DNA of 64,000 bases from Labrys monachus (GCF_030814655.1 NZ_JAUSVK010000001.1:2065501-2129500), one strand, 5' to 3'. Counted from the first letter of the stretch, positions 16,219 to 25,389 are shown. Numbers and translations are program-made. The notes: a model not told the origin generated them from the letters alone.

Positions 16219-17747
16219 GGTCGAACCTTTCTGTCGGCCAGGGCGGCGATCTTGCCGAAGGTCGCCTCCATGGCCGGATAGAGCGTCTTGTAGACGGGAT
16301 GCATCGCGTCATAGAGGTCGGCGCGGGCGGGATCGGGCTCGATCTGTCGGGTCTGCGCCACCACGCCGACGGCCTCGTCCAGGCTCGCCCAACGGCCGGC
16401 GCCGATGCCGGCGAGCAGCGCGGCGCCGAAGGCGCCCCCTTCCGAGGCCCCGGAGACGGTCGCGACCGGGCGCCCGGTGACGTCGGCGAGCAGTTGCAGC
16501 CAGAGGGGCGAGGCGGTGGCGCCGCCCGAGGCGCGCAGCCGCTCACAATCGAGGCCGCTGCGGGCGAAGAGGTCGAGAATGGCGCGCATGTTGAACAGCA
16601 CCCCTTCCATCACGGCCCGGGACATGTGGCCGATGCCGTGGGCGCGGGTGAGGCCGATCCAGGCGCCGCGTCCGTCCGCGGCGATGTCGGGACAGCGCTC
16701 GCCCATCAGATAGGGCAGGAAGAGAAGGCCTTCGGCGCCGGCCGGCGTGCTTTCGGCCAGGGCGGCGAGACGGTCGAAGGAGAGGTCGCCGCCGGCCAGC
16801 GGCGCCAATGTCTCCTTCAGCCATTGAAAGGAGCCGCCGGCATTCAGCGACACGCCCATGACGTGCCAGCGGTCGGGCGCATTGCCGCAGGAGACCTGCA
16901 GGAGGCCGTCCCGGTTGTCCGGGCAGGCATAGGCCGCGCCGCCGACGATGCCGGCGGTGCCGATGGTGACGCCGATGCTGCCGGGCCGGACGACGCCCTG
17001 GGACGTCGTCTGCATCACCGCGTCGCCGCCGCCGGCGACGACCGGCAGGCCCGCCGGCAGGCCCCACAGCCGCGCGACCTCGGTCGAAAGGCCGGCGGTG
17101 ACCTCGCTCGATTCAAACACCGCAGGCGCCTGCGCCTGCCCCAGCCCGACGACGGCGAGGAGCTCCGGCGACCATCGCCGCCGCCGGACGTCGAACAGCC
17201 CGGTGCCGGAGGCGTCGGAAACATCGGTCGCGTGCACGCCGGTCATGCGCAGCCGCAGATAGTCCTTGGGATTGAGGAAACACCGCAGGCGGGCGAAGGC
17301 ATCCGGCTCCTGTTCCGCCATCCACAGGAACTTGCCGCCGGTGAAGCCGGGCAGCATGCGGTTGTTGGAGAGGGCGAGCAGGGCGTCGAGCCCGCCGACA
17401 CGCTCGGTGATGGTCTCGCATTGGGGGGCGGCCCGCTGGTCGCACCACAGCATCGCCGGGCGGATCACGCCGTCCTCCGCATCGAGGGGGACCAGGCCGT
17501 GCATCTGCCCGGTGAGGCCGATCGCCTGGACCTGCCAGCCCTCGAGACGCGCGGTGACCTGGCGCATCGTCTCGACGGTCGCCTGCCACCACAATTGCGG
17601 ATCCTGCTCGGCCCAGCCGGGACGCGGGGTGACGAGCGGATAGTCGATGCTGGCCCGGGCGACGACGCCACCCTCGGCGTCGAGCGCCAGGGTCTTGCAG
17701 GTCGAGGTGCCCAGATCGACGCCGATGAAGCAGGGACGCGAGCTCAT
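16215..17747 (-). CDS. FGGY carbohydrate kinase, xylulokinase family
   Basis: 510 residues, the usual length for XylB. The N-terminal ATPase motif is GVDLGTSTCKT, and the substrate loop GLTGQMHGLV carries the MHG typical of xylulokinases. GGGDAVMQ and the C-terminal GGATASPLW complete the family pattern. It phosphorylates a pentulose or related ketose using ATP. It lies 84 bp after the aldehyde dehydrogenase and overlaps the HAD gene. No sugar isomerase or polyol dehydrogenase is present to make the ketose, so either the transported sugar is already a ketose or that step is encoded elsewhere. Confidence 0.88.
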   Translation of the reverse strand: MSSRPCFIGVDLGTSTCKTLALDAEGGVVARASIDYPLVTPRPGWAEQDPQLWWQATVETMRQVTARLEGWQVQAIGLTGQMHGLVPLDAEDGVIRPAMLWCDQRAAPQCETITERVGGLDALLALSNNRMLPGFTGGKFLWMAEQEPDAFARLRCFLNPKDYLRLRMTGVHATDVSDASGTGLFDVRRRRWSPELLAVVGLGQAQAPAVFESSEVTAGLSTEVARLWGLPAGLPVVAGGGDAVMQTTSQGVVRPGSIGVTIGTAGIVGGAAYACPDNRDGLLQVSCGNAPDRWHVMGVSLNAGGSFQWLKETLAPLAGGDLSFDRLAALAESTPAGAEGLLFLPYLMGERCPDIAADGRGAWIGLTRAHGIGHMSRAVMEGVLFNMRAILDLFARSGLDCERLRASGGATASPLWLQLLADVTGRPVATVSGASEGGAFGAALLAGIGAGRWASLDEAVGVVAQTRQIEPDPARADLYDAMHPVYKTLYPAMEATFGKIAALADRKVRP

Positions 17748-17831
17748 GCGGGCGTGCCCTTCCGGCCGGGCGCCATCGAAGCGCGTATCGGAGGAGCGGC
17801 GCGAGGCTCGATCTGCATGGCTGTCATCCCC

Positions 17832-19280
17832 TCAGGCCCGATGGCGGATGCGGACATGCTTGAACTGGAGATAGCCCTCCATGCCCTCGCGGCCATGCTC
17901 GTATCCCGTGCCGCTCTTGCGGCGTCCGCCATAGGGGGCGTTGATGATGCCGGCATCGACATTGTTGATGGCGACGCTGCCGAAGGAGAGCTTCCGCGCC
18001 ATGTCGAAGATCTCGCCGGCATCGCGGGCATAGGCATAGGCGGCGAGGCCGTAGGGGGAATCGTTGGCGAGCTCGATCGCCTCCTCCAGCGTGTCGTAGG
18101 CACTGATGCCGACGACCGGGCCGAATGTCTCGGCGTTCATCACCAGCATGTCGGGCGTGCAGTCGGCGAGCACGGTCGGCTCGTAGAAATGGCCGACCGG
18201 CTTGTCGTCGGGACGCTTGCCGCCGCAGCCGAGGCGCGCACCCCTGGCGAGCGCATCGGCGACGTGCTCACGCACCTTGACGAGCCCGGCGGCATTGGTC
18301 ATCGGTCCGAGATCGGCGGTCGGCACGGCGAAGCCGTCGGCGATCACCAGCCTGCCGGCAGCCGCCACCATCCCGGCGACGAAGTCGTCATAGAGCGGCC
18401 GGTGGACATAGATGCGGTTGATGGCGATGCACACCTGGCCCATGTTGCGGAAGCTGCGCCGCACCGCTCCCTTCACGGCGGCGGCGAGGTCGGCGCTCGG
18501 CGCCACCACCAGCGGGCAGTTGCCGCCGAGCTCCAGCGAGACCGACTTGATGCCGCCCATGGTGCGGAAGATGTCCTCGCCGACCCGGAGCGAGCCGGTG
18601 AAGGCGATCTTGTCGATATCGGGATGGGAGACCAGCGCCTGGCCGGTGGTCGGGCCGTCGCCGTTGACGAGGTTGACGACGCCGGCGGGAAGGCCCGCCT
18701 CCTCGAGGCACCGGACCACGCCGATCGCCGACAGCGGCGTCCATTCCGAGGGCTTGACCACCAGCGTGCAGCCGGCGGCGAGGCCGGCGCCGAGCTTCCA
18801 GCCGATCAGTTCGACCGGATAGTTCCAGGGGGCGATCGCCGCCGCCACGCCCATCGGCTCCCGCTCGACCAGGCTGAGATGGCCGGGCTCCTCGTTGGGC
18901 GCGGTGTAGCCGAGCACGCGCACGGCCTCCTCGGCATAGTAGGCGAAGGTCTTGGCCAGCTTGTCGACCTCGCCCAGCGCCTCGTTCAGCGGCTTGCCCT
19001 GTTCGCGGGTCATCGCCTCGCCGATCCCCTGGCGATGGGCGCTGACCCGCTCCCCGGCCTTGCGCAGGATGTCGGCCCGGCGATGGGCACCGAGGTCGCG
19101 CCAGGCCGGGAAGGCCCGCCGCGCGGCGGCGACGGCACGGTCGACGACGGCCGCGCCGCTCCGGGCGACCTCGGCGATCCTTTCCTCGGTGGCGGGGTTG
19201 ACGACGGGCAACCAGTCCGCCGCGCCGTCCGCCGTCCATTGTCCGTCGATGAAATTGGGATAGCGCTTCACGTCGCTCAT
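17832..19280 (-). CDS. NAD(P)-dependent aldehyde dehydrogenase
   Basis: 482 residues of the ALDH superfamily. It shows the PWNYPVELIGWKLGAGLAAG segment, KPSEWTPLSAIG, FTGSLRVGEDIF, the LELGGN glutamate loop and a catalytic Cys in NMGQVCIAINRIY. The conserved ETFGPV is also present. It resembles succinate-semialdehyde and glycolaldehyde dehydrogenases. In this operon a sugar-derived aldehyde such as glycolaldehyde is plausible. An RpiR-type palindrome lies 34 bp before the start codon, suggesting a second, internal promoter. Confidence 0.88.
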   Translation of the reverse strand: MSDVKRYPNFIDGQWTADGAADWLPVVNPATEERIAEVARSGAAVVDRAVAAARRAFPAWRDLGAHRRADILRKAGERVSAHRQGIGEAMTREQGKPLNEALGEVDKLAKTFAYYAEEAVRVLGYTAPNEEPGHLSLVEREPMGVAAAIAPWNYPVELIGWKLGAGLAAGCTLVVKPSEWTPLSAIGVVRCLEEAGLPAGVVNLVNGDGPTTGQALVSHPDIDKIAFTGSLRVGEDIFRTMGGIKSVSLELGGNCPLVVAPSADLAAAVKGAVRRSFRNMGQVCIAINRIYVHRPLYDDFVAGMVAAAGRLVIADGFAVPTADLGPMTNAAGLVKVREHVADALARGARLGCGGKRPDDKPVGHFYEPTVLADCTPDMLVMNAETFGPVVGISAYDTLEEAIELANDSPYGLAAYAYARDAGEIFDMARKLSFGSVAINNVDAGIINAPYGGRRKSGTGYEHGREGMEGYLQFKHVRIRHRA

Positions 19281-19313
19281 AGTGGATTTCCGGAACCGGT
19301 CCGACCCGGCTTA

Positions 19314-19328
19314 TCTAGTAAAACTACA
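19314..19328 (-). promoter_or_regulatory. RpiR/HexR-like operator before the aldehyde dehydrogenase
   Basis: On the minus strand it reads TGTAGTTTTACTAGA, which agrees with TGTAGTWWWACTACA at 13 of 15 positions. It is 34 bp upstream of the dehydrogenase start. A related 15-mer is at 23212-23226. Assignment to the local RpiR protein is inferred. Confidence 0.55.
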
Positions 19329-19362
19329 TCGGGCAACCGAAGTCCGCTCCCCGGGTGGCAGA

Positions 19363-20376
19363 TCAGCGCCCGGCCGACATCCGCACGCGGATGGCGTCGA
19401 TGGCGACGGCGACGAAGATCATCAGGCCGCCGATCATCGGCACATAGAAGGAGGGGAAGCTGACCACGGCGAGGCCGGCCTGGATGGTGGTGAGCAGCAA
19501 CACGCCGCCGAGAATGCCGACGACCGAGCCGCGGCCGCCGAAGACTGACACGCCGCCGATGATCGGGGCTGCGATCGAATAGAGCAGGAAGCCCTCGCCC
19601 TGGTTGGAGGTGATCGCCATCTGCCAGGCCGCCAGCATGTAGCCGGCGATGCCGGCGAGCAGGCCGGAGAGCACGAAGGCGATGATCTTGATGCGGTCGA
19701 CGCGGATGCCGGCGGCGGTCGAGGCGGCGGCGTTGCCGCCCACCGCATAGATGCTGCGCCCCAGCACGGTGCGGCGCAGGATGATCGCCTCGGCGGCCAG
19801 GCAAACGACGAACACCAGCGGCATGATCGGCCAGGTGCCGATGGTGGCCTGTCCGATCCAGGTATATTCGTCGGGCATGTTGGCGATGGTGTTGCCCTCG
19901 GTGATGGCGAGGAGCGCTCCCTGCAGGATGATCATCATCGCCAGCGTCTCGATCAGTGACACCATGCGCAGGCGCGTGACGCACAGGCCGTTGAAGAGGC
20001 CGACGACAGCGCCCGCCAGGATGCCGACGAGCGCGCCGCCCCACCACGGCACGCCGTAATTGAGGGTGAGCGCCCCGATCACCGAGGAAAAGCCCATGTT
20101 GGAGGCGATGGACAGGTCGATCTCGGCCACCAGCAGCGGCAGCGAGATGGCGAGCGCCAGCAGGCCCAGCACCGTCGCCTGGACCATGATGTTCTGCATG
20201 TTGTTGATCGTGAAGAAGTAGGGGTTGAACACCCCGAAGATCACCACCAGCCCGAACAGCCAGAACCAGACGACGTTCTGGAGCAGCCATTGCAGGGTGC
20301 TCGATCGGCCGCTGCGCGCGGGGCCGGCGGTGCGGCTCGCGGCGGCGGACGGCTTGACGGAAGCTCCATCGCTCAT
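19363..20376 (-). CDS. Sugar ABC transporter permease, RbsC type
   Basis: 337 residues with about ten hydrophobic segments and RbsC family landmarks (EIDLSIASNMGFSSV, GAVVGLFNGLCVTRL, PPIIGG-like AAPIIGGVSVFGGRGSVVG). It forms the membrane channel for the RbsA-like ATPase, whose stop codon it overlaps by four bases. Family substrates are ribose, xylose, autoinducer-2, polyols and similar. Confidence 0.9.
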   Translation of the reverse strand: MSDGASVKPSAAASRTAGPARSGRSSTLQWLLQNVVWFWLFGLVVIFGVFNPYFFTINNMQNIMVQATVLGLLALAISLPLLVAEIDLSIASNMGFSSVIGALTLNYGVPWWGGALVGILAGAVVGLFNGLCVTRLRMVSLIETLAMMIILQGALLAITEGNTIANMPDEYTWIGQATIGTWPIMPLVFVVCLAAEAIILRRTVLGRSIYAVGGNAAASTAAGIRVDRIKIIAFVLSGLLAGIAGYMLAAWQMAITSNQGEGFLLYSIAAPIIGGVSVFGGRGSVVGILGGVLLLTTIQAGLAVVSFPSFYVPMIGGLMIFVAVAIDAIRVRMSAGR

Positions 20377-21926
20377 GGCTGGCTCGTTCCTGGAGTGTTG
20401 GCCGCGCGGTCGAAGGCCGCGGCGCGCAGGCGTTCCTTGGTGATGTCGGACCCAATGAGGGTCTCGACGATGGCGCCACCGGAGAAGACGCAGACGCGAT
20501 CGACCGTCCGCACCATCTCGTCGAGATCGGTGGTGATGACGATGACGCTCATGCCCTGTCCGGTGAGGGTGTCGATCTGCCGGTGCACGTCCTCCTTCAC
20601 GCCGACATCGATGCCGCGCGTCGGCTCGTCGAGGATCAGCAGCTTGGGGCCGGTGGCAATAACCCGTCCGAGACAGACCTTCTGCTGGTTGCCGCCGCTG
20701 AGGGAATCGCCCGGCGTGGCGAGGCCCGGCGCCTTCACGCCCATCTGGCGAAAATAGCGCTGGGCGGTCTCCCCCTCGCGCCGGGTGTCGATCCAGCCGA
20801 GCGAGGAGAGGGCATCGAGGCTCGACATCACCAGATTGTCGCCGATGGAGCGGATGCCGACGAGGCCGTCGCGGCGGCGATCATCCGAGAGATAGGCGAT
20901 GCCGTGCCGGAAGGCCTCGTGAGGCGCTGCGGGAAGCGGGATGGGCTCCTGGCCCGCGATGGCGAAGCTGCCGCTTTCCGTGGGCTCGAGGCCGAACATG
21001 CAGCGGGCGAAATCCTTGGCTCCGGAGCCCGGCAGGCCGGCGAAGCCGACGATCTCGCCGGCAGCGATGGAAAAATCCGCGACGGCGACACCGGCGGCGC
21101 GCACGTCGCGGAAGTATACGCCGGGGGAGGGGGAGAGCGTCTCCGGCGTGCGTTTGCGGCGGTGGAACAGGGACAGGTCCCGCCCCAGCACCATTTCGGA
21201 AAGGCTGTCGGAGTTGAGCGCGGCGATGTCGGCGCTCTCTCCGGCGAGCGCGCCGTCCCGGAGCACGGAGACGGCGTCGCAGATTTCGAGGATCTCTTCA
21301 TTGTAGTGCGAGATGAAGATGAAGGTGACGCCGCGCCCCCTCAGTTCCCGCATGAAATCGAAGAGCTGGTTGCGGTCGGCGACGGTGAGCGAGGTCGTGG
21401 GCTCGTCGAGGATGATCACCCGGCCGCCGCTGAACAGGGCGCGCAGGATGTTGAGCTTGCGTTTCTCGACCGCGCCGAGCAGGCCGGCGGACATGTCCGG
21501 CGCGATGCCGACGCCTTCGAGCATATGGGTCGCATCGCGCCTGAGGCGCTTGAAGTCGACGAAGCCGCCCTTGGAGGGCCAGCGGCCGAGCAGGAGGTTC
21601 TCCTCGACGCTCAAGGGGTCGACGATCATCGGCTCCTGGGTGACGAGGAAGACGCCGGCCTGCTCCATCGCCTTCACGTCGCGGCCGCCGACGGGACTGC
21701 CGTCGAGCCAGATCTCGCCGCTCGTCGGCGTTCGCATGCCGGAGATGAGGCCGACGAGCGTGCTCTTGCCGGCGCCGTTCTCGCCGAGCAGGCCGTGGAT
21801 GCTGCCGCGGCGGACCGAAAGGGAGACGCCCTTCAGGGCCTGCACGCCGGCATAGGTCTTCACCAGCCCGTCGGCCCGGAGGATGACGTCGGGCTCGGCA
21901 TGGGTTTGCGGGGCGGAAGCGATCAT
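20373..21926 (-). CDS. Sugar ABC transporter ATP-binding protein, RbsA type
   Basis: 517 residues with two tandem ABC domains. The first carries GENGAGKST and VIILDEPTTSLTV. The second keeps LSGGNQQKVCLGR and LLILDEPTRGIDVG, but its Walker A region (AGLPGSGAKDFAR) is altered, as is usual in RbsA-like proteins. It energises import with the RbsC-type permease and the binding protein at 22057-23151. A hairpin separates it from the binding-protein gene. Confidence 0.92.
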   Translation of the reverse strand: MIASAPQTHAEPDVILRADGLVKTYAGVQALKGVSLSVRRGSIHGLLGENGAGKSTLVGLISGMRTPTSGEIWLDGSPVGGRDVKAMEQAGVFLVTQEPMIVDPLSVEENLLLGRWPSKGGFVDFKRLRRDATHMLEGVGIAPDMSAGLLGAVEKRKLNILRALFSGGRVIILDEPTTSLTVADRNQLFDFMRELRGRGVTFIFISHYNEEILEICDAVSVLRDGALAGESADIAALNSDSLSEMVLGRDLSLFHRRKRTPETLSPSPGVYFRDVRAAGVAVADFSIAAGEIVGFAGLPGSGAKDFARCMFGLEPTESGSFAIAGQEPIPLPAAPHEAFRHGIAYLSDDRRRDGLVGIRSIGDNLVMSSLDALSSLGWIDTRREGETAQRYFRQMGVKAPGLATPGDSLSGGNQQKVCLGRVIATGPKLLILDEPTRGIDVGVKEDVHRQIDTLTGQGMSVIVITTDLDEMVRTVDRVCVFSGGAIVETLIGSDITKERLRAAAFDRAANTPGTSQP

Positions 21927-22004
21927 GCGAGATCTCGCGGGACGATGGGAAGGGGGCCTGCCGCGCCGGCCGGACGAAGCGCGGTGCGGCCGCCTGCTGA
22001 AGTC

Positions 22005-22029
22005 TCCCTTCCCCGATGCGGGGAAGGGA
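22005..22029 (-). repeat. Intercistronic hairpin between binding protein and ATPase genes
   Basis: TCCCTTCCCC and GGGGAAGGGA form a perfect 10-bp stem with a 5-base loop in the 130-bp gap. Such hairpins commonly stabilise the upstream message or cause partial termination, so that more binding protein than ATPase is made. There is no T-run. Confidence 0.55.
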
Positions 22030-22056
22030 CGGGCAGCGCACCCTGCTTCGACGGTC

Positions 22057-23151
22057 TCACTTATACTTCAGGCCCCATTCGTTGTAGGCGATGTTGCCCC
22101 ACATGCGCTTGTCGTCGACATTGTCCTTGTTGATCACGAAGGGGGGAATGATCAGCGAGGGGCCGGTCAGCGAGTCCGTGATGACGCCGCGTTCCCAGTA
22201 ATATTTCTTGTTCTCATAGGGGCCGGTCGGCACCGGCTGCTGCTTCATGGCGTATTTGGACAGCATCTCCACGGTGATCTCGGCATAGGCGATCGGATCC
22301 TGCGCGACCGAGGCGTCCATATAGCCGTCCTTGATCCACTGGTGGGCGATCGGCTCGCCGTCGATGTTGACGAAGATGGCATGGCCGTCCTCGCCCACCT
22401 TCTTCCAGCGGCCCTTCTGCTGCAAGGCCGTGACGATGCCGCGCGAGGGCGTGTCGGACGGCGCGTGGACGGCGTCGAGGTCCGGCACCTCGGCCAGGGT
22501 GGCGAGCGTCACCGACTGCATCTTGTCGATCATGCCCTCGGTCGGACGGCTGTAGAGCTTGATGTCCGGATATTTCTGCATGGTGGCTTCGAAGCCTTCC
22601 TTGCGCAGGCGCCAGGCGACGCTTTGCAGGGCGCCATAGGCGTTGAGCACGCTGCCCTTGGGCGAGCCGTGGCGGGCGGTCAGCAGCTTGATGATCTGCT
22701 CGGCCGCCATCGCGCCGCCCTGGTAATTGTCGAAGTCCACGGTGATGGCGACGCCGCCGTCCGAGGCCGGCGTGTCGATGATGCCGACGGGAATCTTCTT
22801 CTTGTTGAAGCGCTTGATGGCGCTGGCGATGGCCTGGCTGTCGATAGGGTCGGAGATGATCGCCGCCGGGTTCTTCAGGAGCAGGTTCTGCCACTGCTGC
22901 AACTGGCGCGTATTGTCGAAATTGGCGTTGACCGCCTGGAATTCCCAGCCCTGGGCCTCGACCGCCCGCTTGACAGCCTCTTCCTGGGCCACGAAGAAAT
23001 AATAGTCGAGGCTCTTGTTGGAATAGGGGACGAAAGGCTTGCTGGCTGCCGACGCGCCGCTGGCCTGGCTCCCGACGGCGGTGCCGGCGGCAAGCGCGGC
23101 CGCGCCTTTCAGGAAGGCACGACGAGAGGTTCGGAAAAACTCCGTAGACAT
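22057..23151 (-). CDS. Sugar ABC transporter substrate-binding protein, RbsB-like
   Basis: 364 residues with a twin-arginine-like leader (SRRAFLKGAAALAAG) and a periplasmic type I binding-protein fold. Typical text includes DPIDSQAIASAIKRFNKKKIPVGIIDTP (in part) and AAEQIIKLL. It is the first gene of the sugar operon and probably the specificity determinant. The ligand is unknown; downstream enzymes point to a pentose, pentulose or polyol. An RpiR-type site lies 61 bp upstream. Confidence 0.88.
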   Translation of the reverse strand: MSTEFFRTSRRAFLKGAAALAAGTAVGSQASGASAASKPFVPYSNKSLDYYFFVAQEEAVKRAVEAQGWEFQAVNANFDNTRQLQQWQNLLLKNPAAIISDPIDSQAIASAIKRFNKKKIPVGIIDTPASDGGVAITVDFDNYQGGAMAAEQIIKLLTARHGSPKGSVLNAYGALQSVAWRLRKEGFEATMQKYPDIKLYSRPTEGMIDKMQSVTLATLAEVPDLDAVHAPSDTPSRGIVTALQQKGRWKKVGEDGHAIFVNIDGEPIAHQWIKDGYMDASVAQDPIAYAEITVEMLSKYAMKQQPVPTGPYENKKYYWERGVITDSLTGPSLIIPPFVINKDNVDDKRMWGNIAYNEWGLKYK

Positions 23152-23661
23152 AGATTTCCTCCATAAAAGGCCGGTTTGGTTTGCCCCGGCTCGTTTGCTT
23201 CGACTTATCTACGTAGTTTTTCTATATTTCGGGACGTGTCAAGGGGCGGCCGGCCCACGGGCCCGAAATTAATGTGAGCGGGAGGGCGCAGGCGCAGGCG
23301 GCCTCCGCCGACCCTTCGCCATGGCTCCCCGGCGAGGCCGCGGGCGCTCCCGCCGCACCCCTCGGCCTCGAGTGACGCATGTGTCCTCGAACCCTTGGTC
23401 ACCACCGGAAGTTGTAGAACCCGGCTGTCGGCATTCACAAGCCTCGAGGTCTTTTCTATCGCCGGGAGTGGATGTTCGCCCCGAACGCCGCTAACCTCTT
23501 CTTGCGGCGGGGAGGAGGGGGCGGCGACGTTCTTCGCTTCCCGTGGAGACCGATCTTGTTGACGCTGGGTTTCTCCAGAACTTCCCGGTGCGTGTGTCTT
23601 TTTCCAGATCATATCTGTATTATTCCTCAGTCATGGATACTCGGCCTTCAGGATTTCGCAG
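23152..23661. other. Divergent promoter region, sugar operon / SARP regulator
   Basis: About 510 bases without a supported gene. The left part holds the A/T-richer promoter and RpiR-like operator of the sugar operon. The right part, just before the SARP gene, has the small palindrome AGATCATATCT near 23606. A minus-strand reading frame at 23205-23612 has no recognisable product. Confidence 0.5.
23212..23226 (+). promoter_or_regulatory. RpiR/HexR-like operator before the sugar-binding protein gene
   Basis: CGTAGTTTTTCTATA resembles TGTAGTWWWACTACA and shares the core GTAGTTTT-N-CTA with the site at 19314-19328. It is 61 bp upstream of the binding-protein start, in an A/T-rich stretch that also looks like a promoter. 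Confidence 0.5.
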
Positions 23662-25389
23662 ATGCATGTCGACGTAACTTTGCTTGGGCAGTTCTCGATT
23701 TCCGTCGACGGCCGTTCGCCGGGCGCGGGAGATTGGCGGCGGACGCGAAGCGTGGCGGTGGTCAAGCTCCTGGCGCTTGCTCCGCGGCACAGGATGCACC
23801 GGGAGCAGGTGATCGATGCGCTCTGGCCGGAACTCGGCCCGGAGGCCGGGGCAGCCAATCTCCGCAAGGCGATCCACTACGCCCGGCGGACGCTCGGGGA
23901 GCATGAAATCATCCTGGTGGAAGGGGAGACCCTCGCGCTGGCGCCGGGCGCGGAGATCGTCGTGGACGCGGAGGTCTTCGAGGCGGATGCGGCCGCGGCG
24001 CTGAAGACCGACGATCCGGCCGCCGCGGCACGCGCGGCGCAACTCTATGTCGGGGATCTGCTGCCCGGGGACCTCTACGCCGAGTGGACCGACGAGCGGC
24101 GGCAGCGGCTGCGCGATCTCTATGTGCGGGCGCTCAAGGCGGCCGGGCTTTGGGAGCAGGTCCTCTCCGTCGACCCGTTCGACGAACGGGCCGTGCGGGC
24201 GCTGATGCAGAGCGCCCTCGACGCCGGCGATCGCGGCGAGGTGATCCGGCAGTTCCAGCGCCTGCGCGACCGGCTGCGGGCCGACATGGGCATGGGCCCC
24301 CAGGCCGAGACGGTGAAATTGTACGAGCGCGCCGTGGCGCTCAGGAGCGTCGAGCCGGCGGGGATCTCGGAGCGCGTTCGCGGCCTGCTCGCATGGGGCA
24401 TCGTCCAGCTGAACAATGGCGAGTTCGGCGATGCGCGGGAAAAGGGCGAGGAGGCGCGGCTGCTGGCCATCGCGGCCAAGCTCGGCCGCGAGGTCGGCGA
24501 GGCGAGCGCGATCGTCGGCATCACCGCGCATATGCAGGGGCGCTGGCGTGAGATGTTCCAGTCCGAATTCGTCGACTGCATCCAACGCTCGCCGCAATTC
24601 GCCACCGAGGTCTTCGACGCGAATTTGTGCCTTGCGGAATTCTGCCTCACCAAGGCCGGCGGCCATGACGAGATGCGCAAATGCGCGGGCGAGCTTCTGG
24701 CGTTCGCCGAAGGCGCCGGCTCGATCGCAGGCCGGGCGCTCTCGCTCCTGATCCTCGGAATGGTCGAATTCCTGGAGGGACGGCTCGAGCCTGCCGAAGC
24801 GACGCTGACGGCCGCGGAAAAGCTCGCCGCCGAAGCCGGAACGCCGTTCGGACAGGCGCTCGCGCTCCACCGGCTGGCCGAGATCGCTCTTGCGCGCGGC
24901 CAGAACTGGCGCTCCAACCGGCTGGCGCAGAAGGGCATGCGCCTGTCGGAGTCGACCTGGTGCGCCGCGCACAGCTCGATCCGTTTTCAATGCCTCGCCG
25001 TCGAGGCGGCCACGACGCCCCAGCAGGTCAGGGAAGCCATCGAGGCAGGCGACAGGTCGCTCGCCGAGCGCACCATCTGCCAGCAATGCTCGATGGGCTT
25101 TCGCGTCGCTTCGGCGATCGCCTTGGCCGAGGCCGGTCATCTCGACCATGCGGTCCAGCGCATCAACGCGGCCGAGCGGATCGCCGGCATGTGGCAGGGC
25201 AGCCCCTGGCCGGTCGCGATCTGGGAGGCCCGCGGCGTCTATCGCCTGGCGTGCGGCGAAGGCGGACAGGCGGCGGCGCTGTTCCGCGAGGCCGCCGCCC
25301 GCTATTCCGAATTCGGCCGTGTGCGCGACGAACAGCGGTGCCTCGGCCGCATCGCGGCGGGAGGGCCCGCACTGCTCGCCGCCTCGTGA
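23662..25389 (+). CDS. SARP/BTAD-type transcriptional regulator
   Basis: 575 residues. An N-terminal OmpR-like winged helix at about residues 1-95 (VTLLGQFSISVDG, RTRSVAVVKLLALAP, REQVIDALWPE) is followed by a bacterial transcriptional activation (BTAD) domain at about 100-235 (DERAVRALMQSALDAGDR, FQRLRDRLRADMGMGP). The remaining C-terminal part, about 240-575, is helical and TPR-like. No NB-ARC or other ATPase motif is seen, unlike AfsR. These regulators are best known from actinobacterial antibiotic clusters and are scattered in alphaproteobacteria. No biosynthetic cluster is adjacent, so the targets are unknown. Confidence 0.82.
   Translation: MHVDVTLLGQFSISVDGRSPGAGDWRRTRSVAVVKLLALAPRHRMHREQVIDALWPELGPEAGAANLRKAIHYARRTLGEHEIILVEGETLALAPGAEIVVDAEVFEADAAAALKTDDPAAAARAAQLYVGDLLPGDLYAEWTDERRQRLRDLYVRALKAAGLWEQVLSVDPFDERAVRALMQSALDAGDRGEVIRQFQRLRDRLRADMGMGPQAETVKLYERAVALRSVEPAGISERVRGLLAWGIVQLNNGEFGDAREKGEEARLLAIAAKLGREVGEASAIVGITAHMQGRWREMFQSEFVDCIQRSPQFATEVFDANLCLAEFCLTKAGGHDEMRKCAGELLAFAEGAGSIAGRALSLLILGMVEFLEGRLEPAEATLTAAEKLAAEAGTPFGQALALHRLAEIALARGQNWRSNRLAQKGMRLSESTWCAAHSSIRFQCLAVEAATTPQQVREAIEAGDRSLAERTICQQCSMGFRVASAIALAEAGHLDHAVQRINAAERIAGMWQGSPWPVAIWEARGVYRLACGEGGQAAALFREAAARYSEFGRVRDEQRCLGRIAAGGPALLAAS

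Noticed and set aside
16299-19463. Plus-strand reading frame of over 1000 codons opposite the kinase and aldehyde dehydrogenase genes
   Set aside because: It spans several clear minus-strand genes in full. Its composition (Arg, Gly, Asp, Ala, His) is that of an antisense shadow in high-GC DNA, with no domain seen.
23205-23612. Possible small minus-strand gene in the divergent region before the SARP gene
   Set aside because: No recognisable product, no ribosome binding site, and it overlaps the sugar-operon promoter and operator.
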